From DASRCB01 sp035653295 (GTDB lineage Bacteria; Acidobacteriota; Terriglobia; Bryobacterales; Bryobacteraceae), in the NCBI GenBank assembly GCA_035653295.1, contig DASRCB010000400.1, positions 1 to 29,847 on the forward strand: a DNA stretch of 29,847 nt. The letters run 5' to 3'. Shown here piece by piece: positions 24,398-29,847 of the stretch (position 1 is its first letter; each line of letters begins with the position of its first letter). The notes under the pieces are model-generated. The model was given only the letters and a program-made list of their open reading frames with translations. It ran no database searches and was not told where the DNA came from. The position numbers were made by a program, and so were the translations under genes.

Positions 24398-25771
24398 TTA
24401 TAAAGGATCAGATCGCGCAGCTTCTGGAACGCTATCCGAACCTGACCGTGGTTCGCCTGCACGAAGAGCTGCAACGGCTGGGTTTCGAGGGCCGCTACGG
24501 CATCGTGAAAGAGCATCTGCAGAAGGTGCGGGCCGCGCAGCGCGAAAGCGCCGGTGCAGCGATTCGAAACGGCGCCTGGAGCGCAGGCGCAGATGGATTA
24601 CTCGACTTACGAGATCCCGTTTTCCGCCGAAGGCCGGCGGCGAGTGCATGCCTTCAGTTATGTGCTGAGTCACTCGCGCCGCCAGTATCTGCGCTTTGTC
24701 GAGTCACAGGACTTTACTAACACCATCCGCGAACACGTGCGCGCTTTCGAGTACTTTCAGGGGCTGGCGGCCACCTGTCTCTACGACAACATGAAGGTGG
24801 TCGTCACTGGATACGATGGCGATCAGCCTGTCTACAACACCCGCTTCCTTGCCTTCGCCACGCATTATGCCTTTCGGCCATGGGCCTGTCGCCCGCGCCG
24901 GCCCGAAACGAAGGGGAAGGTCGAGAGGCCATTCTGGTATGTCGAAACCAACCTGTTGAACGGGCGGACCTTCACCTCCCTGGAGCATCTGAACGAGGTG
25001 GCCCTGCGCTGGCTGACCGAAACAGCCGATGTACGCATGCATCGGGAAACCAAACGGCGGCCAATCGACCTGTTCGAGGAGGAGAAGCCGCATCTGCTCG
25101 CGCTGCCCGCTCGGCCTTACGACACGGCCCGCGTTCTCTACCGCACCGTGGACGCCGATGGCCACATCTTGTATCTGCAGAACCTCTACTCCGTGCCCTG
25201 GCAGCGCATCGGCGAACTGCTGCCGGTGCGCATCACCGAGAACGAACTGATCGTCTACGGCCCGGACATAAAGGAGATCGCCCGGCATGAGCTGTTTGCC
25301 TCCGGAATCAGTGGAGAGCGTCACAGCCTGCCGGCGCACGCTCCGGGACGCGATCACCTGCACAAACGCGAGTTGCTGGAGCAGCGTTTCGCCGAGTTCG
25401 GGCCCGACGGAGTTCGCTTCTTCAACGAACTGCTGCGCGCCCGGCGCAACGGCAAAGACGAAGCCGGGCGCGTACTCGGTCTGCTGACCATTTATCGCCG
25501 CGAGGATCTGGCTCGCGCGCTGGAGCGAGCCGTACGGTATCGCGCCTTCTCGTGGTCGGCAGTGGAGCGCATTCTGGCCGCGCAGGCCAGGCCACGCTCG
25601 GCGATGGAAGCGCTGACCGTCGATGCGCGTGACCATCTGGACGAGATATTGCGCCGGACTCCGCTGGCTCCTCGTTCCACGGCCGATTACCAGATGCTGC
25701 TGGAGGAAACGGCGAAACGCGATGAAACCGACGAAGGGCAAGACCACGGACCCGAAGATCCCACTGCGTGA
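24398..25771 (+). pseudogene. istA: istA transposase, 3' part (frameshifted)
   Basis: Continuation of IstA after the insertion: KDQIAQLLERYPNLTVVRLH, RLGFEGRYGIVKEHLQKVR. At 24530-24532 one G too many shifts the frame; without it the text runs VRPRSAKAPVQRFETAPGAQ. Then comes the integrase core: Asp in AQMDYSTYEIP, Asp in CLYDNMKVVV and Glu in KGKVERPFWYVE, the DDE triad, followed by the beta-barrel region (YSVPWQRIGELLPVRITENE). The C-terminus (MLLEETAKRDETDEG) overlaps istB by 50 bases. The intact protein would be about 500 residues. Confidence 0.88.
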
Positions 25772-26528
25772 CCGCTGCCTGAGCCACTTCGCGACTCTGC
25801 GCATTCCGGTTGAAGCCGCCGTTCTCGATGAACTGCTCACGCGAGCGGAGAAAGAGAACTTCTCGCACCTGAGCTTTCTGGACCGGCTGCTGGGCGCCGA
25901 AGCCGATGGCCGCCGCGAACGCGCCGTGGCTCGCCGCATCCGCGAAGCGCGCTTCGCCGAGAACAAAACGCTGGAGGCCTTCAACTGGAACTTCAATCCC
26001 AAAACCTTCGACCGGGTGCAACTGGAAGAACTGGCCACCGGCGACTTCATCCGCCGCCGAACCAACCTGGTGATGGTGGGCTGGAGCGGCATTGGAAAAA
26101 GTCACATTATCCAGGCGCTGGGGCACAAGGCCTGCGTACATGGGTACCGCGTCCTCTATCAGACCTCCGCACAGTTACTCGCCGACCTTACAGCCTCTCT
26201 CGCTGACAAGACTCTTCCGGCGCGCCTGCGCCGCTATGCCAATCCGGATCTGTTAATTATCGATGAGTTCGGGTTTGACAAAATCGAGCGCATTGAATGC
26301 CCGGAAGCTGCGCACCTGCTTTATAAGATCATCGCCGCACGGAATCAGAAGCGCTCCACGGCCCTGGTCACCAACGTCGACTTCGATAAGTGGGGTGACT
26401 ACCTATCCGACGGCCCGCTGGCCATGGCTTTCCTCGACCGACTGGTCGAGGGCGCGATCATTCTGAAGGTTAAAGGCAAGTCCTATCGCGCCGAGAAAGC
26501 GCTGACTTCCCAGAATCATCCCTCCTGA
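25722..26528 (+). CDS. istB: IstB-like transposition helper ATPase
   Basis: 268 residues from the ATG at 25722, overlapping the istA end. AAA+ ATPase related to DnaC: N-terminal IstA-contact region (LRIPVEAAVLDELLTRAEKE), Walker A GWSGIGKS (120-127; Trp-Ser instead of the usual Pro-Pro), Walker B LLIIDEFG (Asp181-Glu182), sensor STALVTNVDFDKWGDYL and the arginine finger region FLDRLVEGAIILKVKGKSYR. IstB gathers on target DNA and stimulates IstA. The frame is intact. Upstream longer starts are not supported. Confidence 0.92.
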   Translation: MKPTKGKTTDPKIPLRDRCLSHFATLRIPVEAAVLDELLTRAEKENFSHLSFLDRLLGAEADGRRERAVARRIREARFAENKTLEAFNWNFNPKTFDRVQLEELATGDFIRRRTNLVMVGWSGIGKSHIIQALGHKACVHGYRVLYQTSAQLLADLTASLADKTLPARLRRYANPDLLIIDEFGFDKIERIECPEAAHLLYKIIAARNQKRSTALVTNVDFDKWGDYLSDGPLAMAFLDRLVEGAIILKVKGKSYRAEKALTSQNHPS

Positions 26529-26559
26529 AAGCCTGCCGGCGGCCGGCCATGGCGCCGTG

Positions 26560-26643
26560 GCGCCCGCAACCGGCCATTACGCAACCAGACTGCTGGCCCT
26601 TTTCTCACCGCCAGAATGGCCCCTTTTCCCGGCGCCACCGTCA
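26560..26643 (-). repeat. IS21-type right end with repeated motif
   Basis: GGCCC or GGCCCC followed by TTTT occurs twice (TGGCCCTTTT, TGGCCCCTTTT) before GGCGCCACCGTCA at the edge. Read inward, it parallels the left end (GGCGCC, GGGGCCA, TGGC). Confidence 0.6.
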
Positions 26644-27024
26644 TCCGTGTCGCCCATCGTATCGTGCAACTCCCGTGCGACGCGCAGGCGGTCGCGCCGC
26701 GCACTACCGCCCGGTCACGGTTTTCAGGCGTACCCGGTCAAAGCCGCCATCGGGGAACGTAAAAGCGCGCTTCGCACCCATGGCAGCGCCAGGGCAGGAA
26801 CACGGCGCTCACGATGCGCTCAATTAGCCCGCGCCGTGGTGAGCGGTGGCGTGTCGTGAGCCCACACCGCGGGCAGTGATGATCTTTGGAGAACAGCGGC
26901 ACAAGACCACTATGGCAGCCCGTAACGCATTATAAGAGGGCGCCCCTTTCAGCGTAGGCTGAAATGTCGGGTCGAGACCGACAGAAAGGACCAGCGTGGT
27001 GGACTGCAGAAAGTATACCGATCG
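26644..27024. other. Fragmentary stretch right of the IS21-type element
   Basis: No complete gene. Minus strand 26644-26700 reads ARRDRLRVARELHDTMGDT, which resembles the phospho-acceptor helix of HisKA_3 histidine kinases (R-x-R-I-A-R-E-L-H-D), but the frame stops just upstream. Further on a 25-codon minus frame (MGAKRAFTFPDGGFDRVRLK) is open but not recognised. The rest shows nothing I can support. Confidence 0.35.
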
Positions 27025-27213
27025 TGTCCTCTGTCTGCGAACCGAAGAGGTCAGAGATTCGATTGAGCAACCAGGCCGACGCTCACTCCGTCTTTGCAAC
27101 TGATTGACTGCGTTCAGAGTTGGAGGGCAGTAGAGAGGTTACTCGCTGCGCTTTCCTGCCGTTCGGGTCCCCGAACGGGAGAGCGCACCTGCGCCTGTTC
27201 GGTTACCGCGCCG
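27025..27213 (-). repeat. Dispersed structured repeat, copy C (diverged)
   Basis: Shares with copies A and B: GTAACCGAACAGG, GTGCGCT, hairpin CCCGTTCGG-GGA-CCCGAACGG, CAATCAGTTGC, and near the end CTGACCTCTTCGGTT, as in copy A and in the stretch before the group II reverse transcriptase. Order and spacing are the same. Confidence 0.55.
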
Positions 27214-27697
27214 GTTTCGGCGCTGAGTTCCCGGCCATCGGTAAGAATGATCGTGACCTGTCCCGTCCTGAATAGTTCTGGCTGCTGCCGGAAGCACCGT
27301 CGCGACAGTGCGGCTGGTCCCGGAACGCCACAGCGTTATCGGGCGTGCGCGTTGCCCGATGATCGTTTGCGAACCCGACGACAGCACTCGGGTCCTCAAC
27401 GAGCGACGCAAGCACGGTCCCGCGGGACTCATTCTTCATTGCAGATCAAAACCCCAGCACGTTGGCGCGCGATGGAAGGGTTCCCCGACCACTACTTAGC
27501 ATCACCACAGCGGTCCCCTGGTTGTTATGATGGCCGCTTCATTGGCGCGGTCCTCGACGGCAACTATCGCATCGACGTGTGGTACCCAGCTGATCTGCAC
27601 CAAACTGAGGTGGCGTTTTGAACCTTCGTGTCGGAGCCGTCGAGGGAATTGCGGATGCCGGACTTGAAGTAAAATCGAGTCGCCAGGAGGAGAAAAA
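27214..27697. other. Stretch without a confident gene
   Basis: Short protein-like scraps only: minus strand near 27230 (VTIILTDGRELSAETGAVTE) and 27439-27310 (GTVLASLVEDPSAVVGFAND), and plus strand 27520-27621 (GRFIGAVLDGNYRIDVWYPA, then a stop). None has a start, and none is recognised with confidence. Confidence 0.35.
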
Positions 27698-27991
27698 ATG
27701 CCAGTTCTAATCACCGCAGTAGTTCCGGGCCAGACACACGAAGGATACGATCAGATGATGATCGCGCTGAAGCCGATGCTGGAACACGCGAACGGTTTCA
27801 TTGCACACGGCGCCGGCACCTCGCCGGAAGGCTGGCGAGTGTTCGAGATCTGGGAAACGCAGAAAGACGCCTCAGACTTCTTCGCGAAATACATTCACCC
27901 GAACCTGCCGCCCGGTATTACTCCCAAGCGCACGTATCTTGAACTGCACAAGCTGATCGTGCAGCCGAGGGCAACCGGCGTAGCGAGTTAA
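27698..27991 (+). CDS. Antibiotic-biosynthesis-monooxygenase-like small protein
   Basis: 97 residues; ATG at 27698 preceded by AGGAGG at ideal distance. Ferredoxin-like alpha/beta fold of the ABM superfamily: VLITAVVPGQTHEGYDQMMI, LEHANGFIAHGAGTSPEGWR, VFEIWETQKDASDFFAKYIH, then a closing part (PPGITPKRTYLELHKLI). The VFEIWET strand and the following helix are the usual signature. Members act as small dimeric monooxygenases, heme-degrading enzymes or stress proteins; the substrate cannot be told. It stands alone and looks intact. Confidence 0.75.
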   Translation: MPVLITAVVPGQTHEGYDQMMIALKPMLEHANGFIAHGAGTSPEGWRVFEIWETQKDASDFFAKYIHPNLPPGITPKRTYLELHKLIVQPRATGVAS

Positions 27992-28150
27992 AGGCCGTCT
28001 CGTGCATTCGCCCCGGCATCGTCGCTAACGTACCGGATTCCCCTGCCCACAAAAATGCGACCGCCGATTCTGCCGCCACTACCGCCTGTCGTGGTTTGAA
28101 TGGTAACCGAAGGCGCGGGACTGTCAAACGCCTTGAAGATCCTTTTAGCA
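27988..28150 (-). pseudogene. Unrecognised C-terminal fragment
   Basis: Minus frame AAKRIFKAFDSPAPSVTIQT, then GRIGGRIFVGRGIRYVSDDA and a TAA at 27988-27990. Reads like protein, but it has a stop upstream and no start. Not recognised. The stretch 28151-28459 beyond it shows nothing I can support. Confidence 0.3.
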
Positions 28151-28499
28151 GCTCTCTAGTACCGCGGGGCACGAACCCGTAACGCAGACGCTTGCCTCCT
28201 TGGATCCTGATGAAGTCGGTGGGTCACGGCCTGTCGCACGCTCCAGACATTGGTGGTGGATACATCCCGCGGAAGCAGCGCATACGGCGCTCGCGCTCTA
28301 GGGACGAGCATCAGACAAGAACCTCGTATTGGCTGCACGGAGATAGAGTTTTGCGTCAGCTGGGCTGTTTTGTCTAGTTCCACCGATCCTAAACGACTGA
28401 AATCGATCACAGTTGCAGCCGGGCAGAGACGTCGCGGGGCCTGCGGCGCCCCGTTCGGGTGTCGCGGTAGGGATACTCGTCGCCGAGTACCCCCCGCAC

Positions 28500-28534
28500 A
28501 AATCCGTACGTGCGTATTTCACGCATACGGCTTC
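28500..28534 (-). ncRNA. Group II intron domain V
   Basis: GAAGCCGTATGCGTGAAATA followed by CGCACGTACGGATTT: a stem with GCGUGAAAUACGC loop side and the AGC catalytic triad. The stop codon of the reverse transcriptase (PYA-TGA) lies within it, as is common for intron-encoded proteins. Confidence 0.85.
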
Positions 28535-29718
28535 AACCGCGGATGCAGGGCGTCGAAGCGTTGCATGGGATAAGGATGCAGAACGCGAGAGGGCGGAATC
28601 CATCGGTCCAGGAGCACATTAAGCCGCTGCCACGACACCCAGCCGCGCTGACTGCGACGCGCTAACATGCGCCGCCACATCCAACCCAGCCGCCGCCGGA
28701 AGCAGGACAACTGACGCGAATTGCCGGGAATCGCATGGTATTGGTAATACCCGAGCGCGACGGTTCTCAGCCACGCACCGGTCATCGCGATCGGCTCGTG
28801 CCGCCGTTGAAGCAGTTCCGCCTTAATTGCATGTAGCTTCGCTGTCAACCGCCTGGGTGCCGTCTCGCGCCACACGGTGAACTCCCCCTTCTTCGACTTT
28901 CCACAGTAATGCGTGAAGCCCAAAAAGGTGAAGGTCTCTGGTTTTCCCAGACCACGGTCCGCCCGATCGTGGGCAGCAAATCGCCCGAACTCGATCAGCC
29001 GTGTCTTTTCCGAATGTAATTCCAAACCGAATTTCGCCAGACGCTCCCGAAAATCCTGCAGAAAGCGCTGTGCTTCCACCCGGCTCTCGAAGCCCAGCAC
29101 CAGATCATCGGCGTAGCGGACCACAATCACCTGCCGCTTCGCCACTTTCCGGCGCCACGCCTCGACCCACAGGTCGAACACGTAATGCAGGTAGATGTTC
29201 GCCAGCAGCGGCGATATCACCGCTCCCTGCGGAGTCCCTACCTTCGTCTCCGACCACTGGCCATCTTCCGACACCCCCGCCGTGAGCCATTTACGGATCA
29301 GACGGAGAATGCGGCGATCGGCCACGCGGTGCTCAACAAACTTCACGATCCATTCGTGACTCACATGGTCAAAGAAGCCCCGAATGTCCGCATCAAGCAC
29401 CCACTTCACCCACCTCCGATGAAGACCCACACTCAGCGCATCCAGCGCCTGATGCGGGCTGCGCCCGGGGCGGAACCCGTACGAAAAGCCTTTGAAGTCC
29501 ACCTCATAAATCGCATTGAGGATGGTGACCACAGCCTGCTGAACGACTTTGTCCTCCAGCGCTGCTATCCCCAGCGGGCGTTGCCGCCCGTCGGCCTTCG
29601 GAATGTAGACCCTCCGCGAAGGCTGCGCCCGGTACGTTCCCCGGTGCACCCGGCTGTGCAGGTCGGCAAGCCGACCCTCCAGTCCGGTCTCATACTCCTG
29701 CCATCGCGGGTGAATCAT
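28519..29718 (-). CDS. ltrA: Group II intron reverse transcriptase/maturase, N-terminally short
   Basis: 399 residues. Reverse transcriptase blocks: RRVYIPKADGRQRPLGIAAL, FSYGFRPGRSPHQAL, VLDADIRGFFDHVSHEW, VGTPQGAVISPLLANIYL and the active site YADD (202-205). The maturase domain X follows (FLGFTHYCGKSKKG, RLTAKLHAIKAELLQRRHEP, ALGYYQYHAIPGNS, RFDALHPRLKPYA). No HNH endonuclease. Related proteins have roughly 60-80 residues before WQEYETGLEGRL; here only MIHPR precedes it, so the 5' end has probably been deleted and the ATG is a chance start. It would bind the intron RNA, help splicing and copy it into DNA; with this deletion activity is doubtful. Confidence 0.88.
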   Translation of the reverse strand: MIHPRWQEYETGLEGRLADLHSRVHRGTYRAQPSRRVYIPKADGRQRPLGIAALEDKVVQQAVVTILNAIYEVDFKGFSYGFRPGRSPHQALDALSVGLHRRWVKWVLDADIRGFFDHVSHEWIVKFVEHRVADRRILRLIRKWLTAGVSEDGQWSETKVGTPQGAVISPLLANIYLHYVFDLWVEAWRRKVAKRQVIVVRYADDLVLGFESRVEAQRFLQDFRERLAKFGLELHSEKTRLIEFGRFAAHDRADRGLGKPETFTFLGFTHYCGKSKKGEFTVWRETAPRRLTAKLHAIKAELLQRRHEPIAMTGAWLRTVALGYYQYHAIPGNSRQLSCFRRRLGWMWRRMLARRSQRGWVSWQRLNVLLDRWIPPSRVLHPYPMQRFDALHPRLKPYA

Positions 29719-29847
29719 GGGAACTCGAGCATGGTCCGCGCGGTGGCCTCTCAGGCCGAAAGCGTTTGCGTTTGTTCTCCCGGCCTCTAACCGGAGAGGC
29801 CGTCAGTTTTCTTTACAATCACGACTCGGCCGTCAGCCTGGCTTAGC
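29719..29847 (-). repeat. Dispersed structured repeat, copy D, before the reverse transcriptase
   Basis: Minus strand GCTAAGCCAGGCTGACGGCC through ACTGACGGCCTCTCCGGTTA to GGGAGAACAAACGC matches 11430-11508 (copy A) closely. Its 5' continuation would lie right of the window. Confidence 0.65.

Larger units (their letters stand above)
19570..26643 (+). mobile_element. IS21-type element with extra zinc-finger and ParB-like genes
   Basis: Ends share TGGCGCCG, then GGGGCCA and TGGC in inverted orientation (left 19570 onward; right, read inward from 26643, with six extra bases TGACGG). TCCG flanks both sides (19566-19569 and 26644-26647), a possible 4-bp target duplication, in the range known for IS21. 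Inside are four co-directional overlapping genes: double zinc finger, ParB-like, istA, istB. Without the IS1595 insertion the element would be about 4.15 kb. istA has two lesions and the zinc-finger gene one, so the copy is probably inactive. Confidence 0.75.
28460..29847 (-). mobile_element. Group II intron, 5' end beyond the window
   Basis: Reverse transcriptase/maturase frame followed by an intact domain V and a domain VI-like hairpin (GGGGGUACUCG-GCGA-CGAGUAUCCC, 28467-28493). The 3' end probably lies near 28460, followed by CCGAACGGGG. Upstream of the reading frame, 29719-29847 is homologous to dispersed repeat copy A. If copy A begins with an intron 5' end, about 90 further bases lie to the right of the window. 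Confidence 0.75.

Noticed and set aside
24704..26092. 462-residue minus frame opposite istA/istB
   Set aside because: Antisense shadow of two well-supported genes, with no domain features.
28156..28410. Minus-strand 84-residue frame left of the intron
   Set aside because: No ribosome site, no recognisable domain and mixed composition; not enough to call a gene.

Overview
The window looks like a stretch of an Acidobacteriota (Solibacter/Bryobacter-like) chromosome. This is inferred from moderately high GC, secreted hypothetical proteins of the acidobacterial style, a very large RHS protein, and IS1182/IS21/IS66/IS1595-type elements with group II introns. No rRNA or tRNA gene was seen and I could not search databases, so the taxonomy is an inference. 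Most of the window is accessory DNA: nested mobile elements, truncated genes and dispersed repeats. Only a few blocks look intact.

Layout. 1-2.5 kb: a decayed tyrosine recombinase (-) and the 3' part of an IS1182-type element (+) ending in a recognisable terminal repeat. 2.9-9.3 kb: a tightly overlapping three-gene block (+). It holds a small secreted protein, a very large secreted RHS/YD-repeat protein split by a one-base frameshift and ending in an HELGH zinc-peptidase-like tip, and a small exported protein whose start overlaps the RHS stop (candidate immunity protein). 9.4-13.2 kb: a mosaic of fragments (octaheme hydroxylamine-oxidoreductase-like cytochrome C-terminus, its membrane partner fused to a phospholipase-C scrap, an Ig-like scrap), small zinc-ribbon proteins, a PepSY-like exported protein and two copies of a dispersed structured repeat. 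13.2-14.9 kb: an IS1182 5' end interrupting a secreted protein gene, then small exported proteins. 15.0-17.0 kb: two single-domain response regulators with small genes between them. 17.2-18.7 kb: a membrane protein gene with an in-frame amber codon, and a serine recombinase with an overlapping partner.

18.8-26.6 kb is the most structured part. An IS66 transposase remnant is cut at the left end of a large IS21-type element (about 19570-26643). That element encodes a double zinc-finger protein, a ParB-like protein, IstA and IstB in one overlapping operon. Its istA is interrupted by a 2.9-kb IS1595-type element (21483-24397) with 24-bp terminal inverted repeats and an 8-bp target duplication, carrying a DDE transposase plus cargo genes of unknown function.

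26.6-29.85 kb: fragments, a third copy of the dispersed repeat, a small ABM-type monooxygenase-like gene, and a group II intron (reverse transcriptase/maturase plus domains V and VI, minus strand) whose 5' part runs off the right edge. The stretch upstream of its reading frame is homologous to the dispersed repeats at 11.4-11.7, 12.7-12.9 and 27.0-27.2 kb. Several genes are broken by single-base changes, some in homopolymers; these may be sequencing errors rather than biology.
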